A stretch of DNA of 64,000 nucleotides from Malurus cyaneus samueli (lineage: Eukaryota; Chordata; Aves; Passeriformes; Maluridae): contig CM019236.1 of NCBI GenBank assembly GCA_009741485.1, positions 54,281,885 to 54,345,884 of the forward strand. Reading direction: 5' to 3'. Positions 25,756 to 37,100 of this stretch are shown piece by piece. The notes below the pieces were generated by a model. The model worked only from the letters and a program-made list of their open reading frames with translations. It made no database searches and was not told the origin of the DNA. Each line of letters opens with the position of its first letter. The first letter of the stretch is position 1. The position numbers were made by a program, and so were the translations under genes.

Positions 25756-26518
25756 TGTCCTGTTTTGAAGACATGTTTTCAGAGAAAAAACGTTCCAGAG
25801 AAACGTTTCCCTGAAATGAAAATAAATTTGATAATTTTCCCCACCAATATGAAATAGATACTGGGAAAAAAGGAAGAGAAAAAAAAAAAAAAGTAATTTA
25901 TTAACACAGTGCCCACGGACACAGATAAAAAGTAACAGTTGTTCAAAAGAAAAACCCCCCGCCACGCGGTGCCGACAAGATGGCCGCCGCGACAAGATAC
26001 AGGGTAACGGTTAGATATTCAAAACCCCGCACTCGGTGCGGACAAAATGGCGCCTCCCCCCCGGGAAAGAAACAAGCAAAAACAACACGTGGCGTTTCTG
26101 TACAGTGGCAAAAGAAAAAAACCAAGACACTTTACTACAGTTTTCTGCTGCCAGCCCGGTTCCTCTCCACAATCCTGAGGAGGTGAAACCCGCTGGTTTT
26201 TCTCCCGGAGAGGCGAGGGGTCTGAGGAGAGCGCGAAGCTAACAGCCGAAACTGTAACAGTAACTGCACTCTCGCGAGCAGAAAGACTCCCACGGAGAGA
26301 AAGCCGAGCCGAGAGCAGGAGCTGGAAAAAAACAGCCAGAGCGGAGCTGGAAAAAAGCTAGCCTGTGTGGCAGCACTGCCTTTTTAAACGGCCGCGCTGC
26401 TTTCCCAGCAGCCCATGCGGCTCCTTCTGGTTACACTTAAAGAGACAGTGTATCTTTTGGGAGTATATACCAACAGAAAGGAATACAGAACAAAACTGAC
26501 ACAAAAATCAACCCGACA
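25756..26518 (-). repeat. 3' LTR of the ERV-L provirus (763 bp)
   Basis: On the + strand it begins TGTCCTGTTTTGAAG and ends CAACCCGACA, so in provirus orientation it runs TGT...ACA. Most of its length is shared with the copy at 31,528-32,220. An AATAAA signal is present on the minus strand (25,897-25,902). Two short motifs resembling YY1 sites (AAGATGGCCGCC near 25,976-25,987 and AAAATGGCGCC near 26,044-26,054) lie in its CpG-rich middle. It contains roughly 70 bp that the other LTR lacks. Confidence 0.9.
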
Positions 26519-26536
26519 TACACCACCCCTTATTCC
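26519..26536 (-). other. Polypurine tract of the provirus
   Basis: Directly inside the 3' LTR the minus strand reads GGAATAAGGGGTGGTGTA, purine-rich and in the position where a plus-strand primer (polypurine tract) is expected. It is less pure than a typical tract. Confidence 0.55.
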
Positions 26537-26599
26537 ATATCTGTTGGCTTTTAAGCCCAAACTAATACATTTTTACTTTTAAAAACACATATATATATA

Positions 26600-27950
26600 T
26601 TGTATATACAAAATAGTGAATCCAGCAACATTTATACATATAGTCATCCCAACATTACAGCGGTTTTCACTCAAGATCAAATCCCCTGAGGTACACAACG
26701 AGTTTCTCCGTCCTCCTCATAATCCACCATGTGGAACCTGGCCCCTGAGCAAAAGCAACCCACGGATGGGTTTGTCTTTGCTCGAGGCAGGATTAATGTC
26801 ACACATCTTTCCTAAAAGACCTTTAGATGTACTGCTGGACCCTGCTCCATCTACTGTATGCAGGGTTCAGACTGGGCAGGGCCTGTCGGTTGGTGGAACC
26901 TCGGTGTTTACCATCCAAGTAGCTTTGCTAGTGCTGTTCCCAGATTTTGAAAGTCCCCTCGCCTAGTGCCTTCAAGGTTGTTTTAGAGTCCCTGCACCGT
27001 TCCACTTTGCCAGCAACAGGTGCATGGTAAGGGATATGTATACCCACTCAATTCCATGTTCCCTAGCCCAGGTTTTTATAAGGCTGTTCTTGAAAGAGTC
27101 CCGTTGTCAGACTCAATTCTGTCTGGGTACCATGCCTCCAAAGGGCTTGTTTTTCAAGGCCCAGGATGGTATACGGGCAGTGGCATGAGGCACAAGGTAG
27201 GTCTCCAACCATCCAATGGTTGCCTCTACCATGTGAGACATAACGCTTGCCTGACGGGTGGGGCAGTGTGTATAGTCAACCTGCAGAGCCTCCCATACTT
27301 GTAATGGCCACTCTTCCCCCTACCACAAGGGCTTCACCCCTTGGCCTGTTGATGGCAGGCCATGTCACACATCATGGATAACCTGGGAGATTGTCTGCAG
27401 TTAAGTCCACCCCTCGTCCGGCCCATTTATGTGTGCATCTCTTCCCTGATGCCTAGGCATCATGGGCCCATCGAGCTGTAACATATTCACTTGTTGCTCC
27501 CAGTCTAATCTGACAACCTATTCTTTGCAGCCTTATCTACCTGTTCTTGTTCTTGTGTTCTTCAGTACCGGCTCTTGGGACATGGCATCTACATTATGGT
27601 ACTTTTACCATGAAGTTCTCTACTCAGCAGAACATATATTGCCATAATCCAGCACCAGTGGGTTACCTCTGTGCTGCCATGATCTGTTCCATCTGCCTTT
27701 GCCCCCCACAGGCATTGCCACCATCCACAAGTCAGGTAGAGTTTTGCCACTTTTCTCTTCCAGCAATGTCCAAGGCTAGTGGATGGCTTTGAGTTCGGCA
27801 AATTTACTTGATCCACCTTCTCCTTCTGTGCCTGTGCTACCTGTCGTGTAGGGTCCATACAGCTGCTTTCCACTTTCGGTTCATCCCGAGATGCGACAGG
27901 AACCATCAGTGAGAGAGAGCGTACTTTATCCTCTGCTGGCATTGGTTGTA
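26600..27950 (-). pseudogene. Integrase region of the ERV-L pol, broken
   Basis: The minus strand preserves the catalytic core in pieces. A Q-V-D-Y stretch carries the first Asp (codon at 27,275-27,277), E-S-D-N-G carries the second Asp (about 27,101-27,117), and G-K-V-E carries the Glu (codon at 27,000-27,002). Spacing agrees with a D,D-35-E integrase. Between them fragments such as M-V-E-A-T and the tract A-R-E-H-G-I-E-W-V are legible, each in a different frame. The C-terminal part towards 26,620 is weaker. Breaks are mostly small deletions, and several in-frame stops are also present. Upstream it merges with the RNase H end near 27.9 kb. It cannot make a functional enzyme as read. Confidence 0.8.
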
Positions 27951-28680
27951 TAGTGGAGTTTCTCAGCCCGGTCACTTGGTCTTGTTCCTCTTATCGCGCA
28001 GACCAAAGTTCTTCACTTCAGGCCAATTTGTATTATTTCCAAGATCCCAGGGATTCAGGTTTCCATATGGGCGGCTGAGTAATGAGAGCGATCATTTGCT
28101 TAGGTAGATGGTGGCGTGGTGGGTGAGAAGGGACTTTGCTTTGAACATCCACCCCAACCGTAGTCGGGTGCCTGAGGAATTGGGCTTCAGTGCCAATCAA
28201 CTTCTGAGCAGCTTGGACTCCCCATAGGCTGCCAAGATCTCCTTCTTGTTTGGGTGTAGTTGGCCTCAGACCCTCGGTAGCTTCGGTCCAGAATCCCAGT
28301 GGCGGCTGTTGAGTCTATACAGGACTTTCTGCAAAGGTCCAGGACAGCTTGCTCCGGCTGCAGAGTAGAGATTCTTCATCTGGTCCTGTCCTACTGGGCC
28401 AAAGACTATTCGCATGAGAATTTCCTGCTTGATCTGGGTGAAGCTTGCTGCTGTCAGGGCCCCAGTGGAAATTTCTTCTTGCGGGTCACCAAGGTAGAGA
28501 GGGCTTCACGATTGGCTGTAATTCGGGGATGTGCATTCTCAAAAGAATGCAAGGAAAGCTGTGTCTCTTTTTGCTGGTCGGTGGAGACATCTAGTGATCT
28601 TATTGATGACCCCTGCAGGGATCTGACGCCGTCCATTTGCCACTTTACCCCAAGAAACTGGATCTCGAGAGGTCCCTTCT
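27900..28680 (-). pseudogene. RNase H and connection region of the ERV-L pol, broken
   Basis: Reading the minus strand down from 28,680 gives an I-Q-F-L-G-V-K-W-Q segment, the end of the reverse transcriptase palm/thumb in ERV-L. Next come connection-type fragments including V-T-R-K-K and L-G-P, then a Y-R-G-S-E-A segment near 28,280. Frames change every 50-150 bases. A segment beginning D-P-T-R-Q-V-A-Q-A-Q near 27,850 lies where RNase H passes to the tether before integrase. I could not place all four RNase H catalytic acids. Confidence 0.7.
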
Positions 28681-29140
28681 TTGTTCTTTTATTAGCAAAG
28701 CCGCTTTAGGAATCGGAATGATCTTCTCCCCTTTCTCAAATACTTTGCTGCTGTATTCCCACACATGATTCATCGATATATTGAAGATGTCCGGGCCTCA
28801 CTTCTTCCAGTGCAGGCTGGATGCCCATGGAGTGTGGGGCTGTGCTTCCACCTGGGGCAGCCGGTTCCAGGTTGTTATGCACCACCTCCAAGTGAACTGA
28901 CGGCCTGCACTCTGCTGAGAGGAATGGAGAAAAACGCTTGGCAGTGTCAATGGTGCGTACCACTTCTGCTTTGGACTCCAGCGTACTGAGTCCAGCATGT
29001 CCGCACCGCAGCGCTCAACGGTGGAGTACTTCATTTAACGCCACACAAGCCACAGTCAATCTCCATTCTCTTCAGATTTGCGACAGGCCAAATGGGGCTG
29101 TTGAAGGGTGAGTTGGCCTTGCTGACCACCCCTTGGCTCT
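28680..29140 (-). pseudogene. Reverse transcriptase region of the ERV-L pol, broken
   Basis: The N-terminal fingers signature N-S-P-I-W-P-V is intact on the minus strand near 29,085-29,105. The segment carrying the catalytic loop reads Y-I-D near 28,766-28,776 and is immediately followed by a frame break, so the second catalytic Asp of the YxDD box is out of frame as read. Between them the palm can be followed only by switching among all three frames, with roughly one break every 30-60 bases. Substitutions look rarer than indels. Confidence 0.85.
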
Positions 29141-29385
29141 CCAGTCCCGGATCATCTTATGGATAGGAATCACAGCATTGTTTGTTCTGTACTGCGGCGT
29201 GCACTGTTGTTGATGGAACATGTGTGTCTTCCACCTTGAGAGTCCAACTGCAGATGGATTTTCAGATCAGCCCAGGCAAGGTGTTTAATCCTTGATGCCA
29301 TCTGTCTCTACACAGCTATCCCAAAAAGCCCACTTGAATCCCTTTGGGTTTTGAAAACCCACTTCGGAGGAAGTTTATTCCCAGA

Positions 29386-29736
29386 TCATGGGGCTCTGGA
29401 CCAGTTACAATGGATGTTCCTCCACTCCTTTCCAATCAGGCTCACCTCAGCTTCCAACAAAGTCAATCTGTGATCCCCTGTCACACCAGCATAGAAGATT
29501 CTGTCAACATGTCGCGAAGGAAGGAGTGTGTACTGCGCACCAGTGTCAACCAAAGCCTCATATTTCTGTGGTTCTTGCTGTGCCAGGCCATGAATCCACA
29601 CAGTCCAAAAGGCACGGTTCTCCCTTGCCTCTACCTGGCTAGAGGCAGGCCCCTCTAGCACTTGGTATTCATCCTTCCACTGGGCAACCCATTCAGATGT
29701 TCCTTCCAGGATTGGACATTCACCTCTCCACTGCAC
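29386..29736 (-). pseudogene. Retroviral aspartic protease region of ERV-L
   Basis: This 116-codon minus-strand frame is the longest recognisable piece of the provirus. Residues 63-68 read V-D-T-G-A-Q followed by Y-T-L-L-P-S, the active-site loop and following strand of a retropepsin, with the catalytic Asp at residue 64. The flap and second half follow without an obvious match to the end of the frame. The initiating Met is not biologically meaningful, since protease is normally released from a Gag-Pro-Pol precursor. Frames both before and after shift, so the precursor is interrupted. Confidence 0.8.
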
Positions 29737-29739
29737 TGT

Positions 29740-31500
29740 GGGTTGGCTACGACTGGGCTACTTCCCTTTGAGCTGCCTTCTATTTCCCTTACTGAACCCG
29801 TGCTGCCAGGCAGAGTGGTTTTCCATCCCACCTTCTCATGTTTTCCCAGCCACGCAGGAAGTACCAGAGGTTTGTTCTGAAGTGTATTCTCCTTGTCGGC
29901 GAGGGACTCTGCTCCTGGGAAGCCTGGTGAAAGTGCTTGGGAAGGCCTTTTTAATTCTTTCTCAGCTGCTGATATTCTCTCCATTTTGTTTTCACTTTCT
30001 TATACGTTCTGACAGGCTTGTTTCCACAGATGAAATTCTTGCATGTGTGGCATGCACAGTATCTGCATATGCACCGAGCTTTTCGCCACAGCAAGTACAG
30101 TCTCATCCCCTTCATTGCATTTCATCTCGCTAAAGCGAGCATATTCTTGTGGCCCAAGTCCACAAGTTTTAGCCACATCACGGTGTTGCATTTTACCATT
30201 CTGGGCTCTGAATGTTTGATCATTTGAGAATGATCTTCCGACACTGCCACTTTCAGCTTTTAATCCCCTGTTCTTGGTCTTCCAGAAAGTCTGATGGATT
30301 GGAGTCTTCTACACCATATGTATTTTCCCTCACACTTTTTAGGAGCCGGGTCCCAGAGACTGAGAGGTCAACCCCTTGCCATCCCTTGGTCAATAGCAGC
30401 ATCACCTGACAGGGATCCCAACTGCATCGCTTCACCACAGCAATATTATCACCTGCGGTGTCCCAGACGCGGACCAGCCACCCAATAAAGATTCATTAGG
30501 CTGTCTTTGTAATCTCCTTAGCCACGAATGATTTTCTGGGGTCAGAGACTCAACAATAACTTACCGGTTCAGATTCCCCTGCTACCTGTGAGGTTATTGG
30601 CTGCCCGTCATCATCTACTGGGCGAACGGATTTGGTTTTGTGTTTCTTTCTCTGGATAGGGCAACTGCTACTGGCTTAAGCTCACTGTCTGGTTTAGCTG
30701 CAGCCTAGTGACTGGGGTGTCTGCTGACTTGTCTTTTGGTCCCTCTGGCTCTGTCTTTTGCCCTACAGTATTGAGCAGTGTGCTATAAGCATTAGCCAGG
30801 CCAAGCATATTGAATGAGCTTCTTTCCTTACAGTTCTCATTGCATCTTCTTTCAGATATTTCCCCATCTCAGCTGGGTTCTGAATTATTAGGCTGGAAGT
30901 TAAAGCATATTGGTTCAGAAATTCTTTCAGATATTTGCTTTATTTTCCCATATCCCAGACCACTCAGATTTTTTCCACACATGGGGGAGGTGTCTGGGTA
31001 GCTCTGGAAATTCAGCTCTGATTTTAGAAGCTGCAGACCATATAAGAGCATTCCTACCAGATAAAACTCAGGAAAGTAGCATCTTTAACATCGAGGGGAA
31101 ACTGAACATCCTAAAAGGTGTGTTGCCAGATTTGAAGGGGAAAAAGAGATGAAGGCTGGAAATCATCCTCCTATTTTCCTTCAGCAGGCTTGCTTAATTA
31201 CTAAAATACCCCAAAACAGGTTACTCGAGACTAGGACGAAGAATAACAATAATACCAGCCTTCAAAAGCTCCCAGTCTCTTTAACTTTATATCATCATCC
31301 AGCTATATATAGCAACACGAATTTGTGTCCCTGATCTATAAAATCTCCATACAAGGGACAAAATTGTCCCTATATGGATAGGCAAATAGACCTGGACCAA
31401 AATGACAAAATTACTTCAAACAGCATGTTGATCTTTAAGAAACAAATTCCATAAGCATTTAAAACCAGAAACAATTATTACATTTTTTCTTCACTTTTCA
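29740..31500 (-). pseudogene. Presumed gag region of the ERV-L provirus
   Basis: By position between the primer-binding site and protease this must hold gag. No matrix or capsid fragment is recognisable by eye, and frames are short. Near 30,010-30,055 the minus strand shows a Cys-His cluster resembling a single nucleocapsid zinc knuckle (C-H-T-C ... H-L-W-K-Q-A-C), split between two frames. Assignment rests mostly on order. Confidence 0.5.
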
Positions 31501-31501
31501 A

Positions 31502-31522
31502 GCCCCAAAACGTTGGGCGCCA
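31502..31522 (-). other. Primer-binding site, tRNA-Lys type
   Basis: Five nucleotides inside the 5' LTR the minus strand reads TGGCGCCCAACG, then TTTTGGGGC. The first twelve bases equal the complement of the 3' end of tRNA-Lys-1,2, with extra T residues before the final GGGGC. Spumaviruses use this primer, and class III ERVs are related to spumaviruses. Confidence 0.8.
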
Positions 31523-31527
31523 AAATT

Positions 31528-32220
31528 TGTCTCGGTTTTGAGGACAAATGTTTTCAGAGAAAAAGTTCCAGGAAACGTTTCCCTGAATGAAATAAATTGA
31601 TAATTTTCTCCCACCAACAGAAATAGATACTGGGCAAAAAATGAGAGAAAAAAAAAAAAGTAATTTTAACACGTGCCAGGGACACAGATAAAGTAACAGT
31701 TGTTCAAAGAAAACCCCCTCACGCAGGCCGAAAGAGTGGCCGCCGCGACAAAGGGATACGGCTTGTAACGGTTAGTATCTCAAAACCCCATTGCTCGAGG
31801 AGGAAAAAACCAAAACTGGTACTACATTTTCTGCTGGCCGGTTCCATTCCACAATCCTGAGCGAGGGAACCGCCGCGGTTTTTCCCCGGAGAGGCAGCGG
31901 GGTCTGAGGAGAAGCCGAAGCTAAACAGCTCGAATCTGTACTAGTGTACTTGCTGTAACTGGTCACTTCTGCGGGTAGTGAGGACTTCCACGGAGAGAAA
32001 GCTGAGCCGGAGCAGAGCTGGGGAAAAGCCAGCAGAGCGAGAGCTGGAAAAAAGCTAGCCTGTGTGGCAGCGCTGCCTTTTTAAACCGGCGCGCTGCCTT
32101 TCCCAGCAGCCCACACGGCTTCTTCCAGGTTACACTTAAAGATACAGTGTATCTTTTGGGCGTATATACCAACAGAAAAGGAATACAGAACAAAATTGGC
32201 AGAAAAATCAACCCGGGACA
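31528..32220 (-). repeat. 5' LTR of the ERV-L provirus (693 bp)
   Basis: It starts TGTCTCGGTTTTGAGG and ends AACCCGGGACA on the + strand. Alignment by eye to 25,756-26,518 is continuous except for a block of about 70-80 bp missing near 31,795-31,815 and many one- or two-base indels. The AATAAA seen in the other copy is destroyed here (minus strand TTAAAATTA at the matching place near 31,663). A TTTAAAAAGG TATA-like element lies on the minus strand near 32,080-32,090. Confidence 0.9.
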
Positions 32221-33879
32221 GGAGTATACATAAATTATGGAATTTGTTAAACTATTTGCCTGCAAACTTCTGGTTTAATACAGTACTCTCTCAAGAGAAA
32301 GTCATGGCCATGAAACGCTATCTTCAGGAAGGCAGTGCTTGAAGACTAGCAAACTGGTGTATACCTTCTACTATAATCATCAGCACTTTCTGGTTTACAA
32401 AAAATTACTATTGTGTCATGTTTTGGGGAGACAGAGCCAACATTTTGCTTTAATTCCTGCTTACTCGTTGCTGAACTGGACTTCAGTTCCTCTCTTGTGA
32501 AGTCTATTACCTTCAGCTGTCAGTGTGATGAAGCAGCATGAAAATTGCTGTTCTTGTTATCCAGGAAAGAAACTTTCCCAAGGAGATGTACTGCTGTATG
32601 ATATCACTATCATCATAGCAAGTAAAGTGCTACTGAAGAACATGATGAGACACAACTGTATTTCCTGTATTTGGTGACTTGGTTGTCATTTTACTCTGCC
32701 GAGACCCAAGACAGCCTCAGGTATAATACTGTTAAAGTGGCTAAATTGTATTCAGCATTAAAACGTTTTTGGGCTAAAAATTGTACAAGAACCTGCAAGC
32801 CCCAGTCAGGGAAACAAATAGTTGAATGTGGCAGATTTGAAAATGCAACAGTACAACTTCCATGTGTGAAGGAAAGAGGCATCTGCAGAGTCAACAGCGG
32901 GGTCTTTCTATTGATGGTATAGCACCAAGGACTGCGTTAAAAACCTCTGGTGTTTTCTAATAATATTAGATGCACCTTCCATTGGCAAGCTAATTTTCTT
33001 TAGACCACCCAACTCACATTCTTACCTTGCAGCCTTTTTTCCTCCGCAGTCTCCTTCCTCCCTCCCCCGATTGTATGGTGCATATGTATTCATGTTTTTG
33101 CTTTCTGTTCACGGAGATATCCAGCTGGGAAAATATAGTGTGTACAATACTTTCTGCCTTCATGCATTCTCTATTCAAGAACATGCTATCACAGTAAAAC
33201 AGGTAGAACGCTTACATAACGATATCAGCTAGGACATAGAAACTTGGTTCAAATTCCAAAGAGAAAGGGTGGGAGGGAGAGTTTTTTTATAGAATAACTG
33301 GGAGGGGATGGAAATTAAATGGATTCATTGAAAGCTGCTTTTTTTTTTTTTTTTTTTGAAGGTTTACGGGGCTGACTCAGTGGCTTCACATTAGCTTTTT
33401 GCTGAATTGTTGTTTAAGAAGACCTCACAAGAGGTTTCTATTATGCAATGCAATGCAAAAGAGTCTTTCCTAGTTAGTCCTTAAAAAAACTCCTACCCTC
33501 CACACACATTCCTTGAAATACTTTTTGGAAAATATGTAATACTTAACTGCTGCTGTAGTATAAAATGTTTATGACAGAAAGCCTGGGTCAGCCAAGGTGC
33601 ATTTATGGTGGAAGTAGACTAGTAAATATCATTATGTTCCTAATCACAGGATTTAATAAGTTTCATTTTGCCCTCAGCTCTATTCGAATGCAAATCTCGA
33701 CTGGAAAAGGCTAGAAAACAACCTCACAGCATAGGTTAGAAAATACATCACAGTGTTGACTTAGGATTTTTTAGGTTTTCCTCGTATCTGGGTTTTTGTT
33801 GTTTTGGGGTGTTTGGTTGTTTTGGGTGTTTTGGTTTGGAGAGATTATTCAGTTGGATGAGATCTTGTTTATCACAGGT

Positions 33880-34170
33880 TGGTCTCTTCTTTGTGACCAT
33901 GGCAAAAAGGACAGGAAATGATGATCTTAAGTTGTAGTAGGAGAGATTGAAATGAGGTACTGGAAAAACATTTCTAACATCAAGGATAATGAGGCTGTGG
34001 AGTAGATTGCCTAGCAGCTTGTGGAGTCTTCCCTCAGAGAAAAACCTGTATGAACATTTTTCAAGATAGTTGCTGATACTGCCTCAGAAATAGCAGGGGT
34101 AGACTGGGCAACTCTGGAGGTTCTTTTAGCTCTCTTAGCTCTGTAGTCCACATCTGAGATTCAGGATAGT
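33880..34170 (+). mobile_element. Old CR1 LINE 3' fragment
   Basis: The segment starts GGTCTCTTCTTTGTGACC, follows with an ACAGGAAATGATG...CTTAAGTTG element, and contains AGGATAATGAGGCTGTGGAG and TGGTGGAGTC-like text. These are the successive landmarks of the avian CR1 3' region in direct orientation. It is strongly diverged and ends before the 3' microsatellite-like tail. A T/G-rich tract (33,777-33,840) lies directly to its left. Confidence 0.6.
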
Positions 34171-37100
34171 TCATAATAGGTTCTAGTTTTAATTCTGGGG
34201 GTTTGGTTTGTTATTTTTTTTTACTTGTCACATGGAGATTTCCTAGGAGGTTAGGACATGATGTGTCATCTTCTTCCTTTTTTGCCCCCTTAGATTAAAA
34301 ATTAGTTGAACAGCATTAGTGAAATATTTTTAAATGGCCATAAAAAGGAAATTGTTCTGCCTAAATCAGGTCTACACGTAAATTATAGCAGACAGCTATT
34401 AATCAAGGGCTCATGGGAACCAAATATGGAACAGAGAACAATTCTCTTACGGACAGCCTGGTAATGAAGACCAAGTGTTGAATCCACACAGCTAAAGGAA
34501 GAATAAGGAGAGACTGCAGTTACTCATTGCTAGAAAGCTCCCCCTGTGCTTGGCTTAAGCTTTAATTTTTCATAGCAGTACCTAGCTAGTAAATGCCTCA
34601 TCATTTTGAAGGATGCTTTTCCAGTAACCTTTGTGTTCATGTGACATAATCTTTAAAATCTGTCTTCTAAGGAATAAGGGCATTGTTATAAACCTAGAAC
34701 ATCATTTTGAGATCCAGGAATGCCATCAAGTCTGACTCAGGTGCATAAATAACTCTAATCTTCCTTCTGTGAGGACAGCTATTGGTTTCAGTTTGGAGAG
34801 TAATGAGGATATAGTGACTCTTCTTCAGTTTATCAAACTATTTTCAGTGGAATGTTTTTCTGGCAGTAAATCTTTATGAGCATCTTTGTTTGTTTCTATG
34901 AAGGGTATTGGCTGTATACTGAGTTTTGCTTGGAGAGAACTAAAAAACCCAACTCTTGAAGGTCTCAAAGATGTGGTCAGGTCTATCTTATTTATGCCAT
35001 CCATAAGACAGTTGGCACACAGCCTTCAAGAGACAGAAGTTCACTCTTAGTCTTTCCTCTTTTCTCATTCTTCCTACTGTCCAATGGTAATAGTATTTAA
35101 GGTTTTCCTAGTTTTGTGTTGTTTTCTCTGTAGCTGATTTCCATGTGACAGAGAAAGAGTAATGGTGAGCTTTACTACTCATGTTCTCTTTGATTCATCT
35201 TTCATCTGGGTTCATTCCACAATCTTCCCTTGCACTCCTGAAGTTTTGTGAAGTCTAAATATCTCATACGAATTTCTCAGTTGGTCAGCCATATAATTTT
35301 GTAAAAGAGCAGTCATTACCCATTTGATTATCTAGTCATGAATCTCCTTGGCAGTGAGCAGCTAGCTTACAAATGCATTACATTTCTCTCTGTCTAGAAT
35401 CTCTAAAAGAAAGAGTAGTGTTCTCAGGGACGTAAGAGAAAAACCCATACTTCTCTAATTGTATTATGGACAGATTGTTTACTAACTCCCATTGGGAATC
35501 TCCCTTCTCTTTAAGAAAAGAGGTCTTCAGCCAATAACTCCATAACCTTTGATTGTGCCTGCTACATTCTCTAGGCAGGACAGAGGAGATGTAAAGTCAG
35601 AAAAGTAAGTTTAAAGCAGTTTAGAATCTCTGAAATCCAGATCAGTTTGGAAGGTTTTTATTAAATGCCTTTGCTTTCAAAAACAAAGACCAAAATTGGT
35701 TTAAATATTACTGAAAACATTCTTCCTTGACTGTCATGTGACTGTTAAATACTGAAGAGAATAAATTAACTTTCTACTTTCTGAATATTACTGACAGCTT
35801 TCTGTAGAGTACAGCCTCCTATGCATGGAGGTCTACGGGCTCTTTTTGAGCAATTCCCAAATATACTGGGAGTATATATATTAAACTCCTTAAAGACGTA
35901 CATAGCAGAGACAAAAACAAGTCTTAAATTTTCTAAAACACTGGCTGTTGACTTGTGCAGTTTAAAAGTACTTGAAATAAACTCAGTGGATGTATTTACA
36001 TGTAATTATTTCTGAACTACTTCGGTTTAGCCTACTGAAAGAATCACTTTGCAGTCTTACAGTTTAAGGGTTTTTACTTCCAGTTGCCAGTTTTTCAAGT
36101 TTACCTGATTTGCCTTTTGTAATTTTTCATTGAAGTAGAGTCGAATCTTTGGACTAGTCTATAGGTGATACAGATAATAAAAATTTCAGAAAAAAAAAAT
36201 CTAATAAAACTTTTGAAAGCTATTTTTTTTAAAATTCATATTTAGGAAATACAGATTGCTTCATGGAGTGCTTGCATCTTCAGGATCCCATCAGTGTAAA
36301 CAACCTACCTATAGTCCTTATGAACTCTTAGGTCAGGTTTCGTTTCTAATGGAACAAATGCAGATTTTAGTGTTCTTAGATATAGTTCTTAGTCAACTTA
36401 GCATTTATTAAGAAGGGAAAGGCCTTTCAGGAGGAAAAATTAAAGGAAACATAAGCTTATCAAAATTCACAAGGAAAATATAAGAAATGCAAACTTGGGC
36501 ACAGGAATCTTTGCCCAAAAAGGTTTTCAATAAATCTGCTGTTTTCAAAACATACCAGCCTAACAACCTATCGCTGGCAATCACAAAACCTGATTGGTAT
36601 CTTTTAGCGTAGCCTTCTGTATCTCCACCCTCTTGCTTGGAATCTGATCAGTCACAGACTTCAGTCTATCCCAGAGAGTCCTATAAAAGAAGATGTCTCG
36701 TGCATGGGCCTGCAAAAATAAATAAAGCTTCTCAAAAGTAAGAACCTAACTGGATTTGGGCTGTCTGTAGTACGGTGAAGGGAAAAGACAAACTCTCTGC
36801 AAATGTTTCATGGACACTGACTAAAATCCTGGTTACTCTCCTTTTTTTTTTTTTTTTTTTTTGAGTAGTCTGATAGCATTTTAAGTAGTTTGAATCTTTG
36901 TTAACAAGAATATTTGATTTCGGTTATCATCTGCAGAGTTCAAATTTCTACTGTGTTTCTGTTTCAAAGCAAGTTTCCTTCTTCTGTGTGTTCAGAGGTA
37001 ATTTTATTTTCTTCCTAAGAATTTGCAGGAGAGTTTCAACCAAAACTGGAAAGGTCTTCCAGGAGAAAACATCCGCTCACCAGTGGACACCAGTCCTACT

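Larger units (their letters stand above)
25756..32220 (-). mobile_element. ERV-L type (class III) endogenous retrovirus provirus, antisense in ZNF608 intron
   Basis: Two related LTRs (25,756-26,518 and 31,528-32,220), each TGT...ACA, flank about 5 kb that carries in order on the minus strand a lysine-type primer-binding site, a gag-like region, an aspartic protease (VDTGAQ), reverse transcriptase (NSPIWPV and YID), RNase H and integrase (with SDNG). No envelope gene is visible between integrase and the 3' LTR, as is usual for ERV-L. Order and motif style match bird ERV-L rather than alpha- or betaretroviruses. All frames are broken many times, mostly by one- or two-base losses and a few stops, so the element is non-coding as read. 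Orientation is opposite to ZNF608, the common state for retained intronic proviruses. The flanking pentamers (TGGGT on the left, GGAGT on the right) are not identical, so a target duplication is not confirmed. Confidence 0.9.

Noticed and set aside
25943..26242. Short open frames across the LTR core
   Set aside because: They lie within LTR regulatory sequence, are not shared by the other LTR, and contain no domain.
26519..26640. An envelope gene in the provirus
   Set aside because: Only about 100 bp separate the integrase end from the 3' LTR, which is too little space. ERV-L elements normally lack envelope.
28299..28709. 136-codon + strand open frame in the provirus
   Set aside because: It is the antisense shadow of the reverse transcriptase/RNase H region, whose motifs read on the minus strand.
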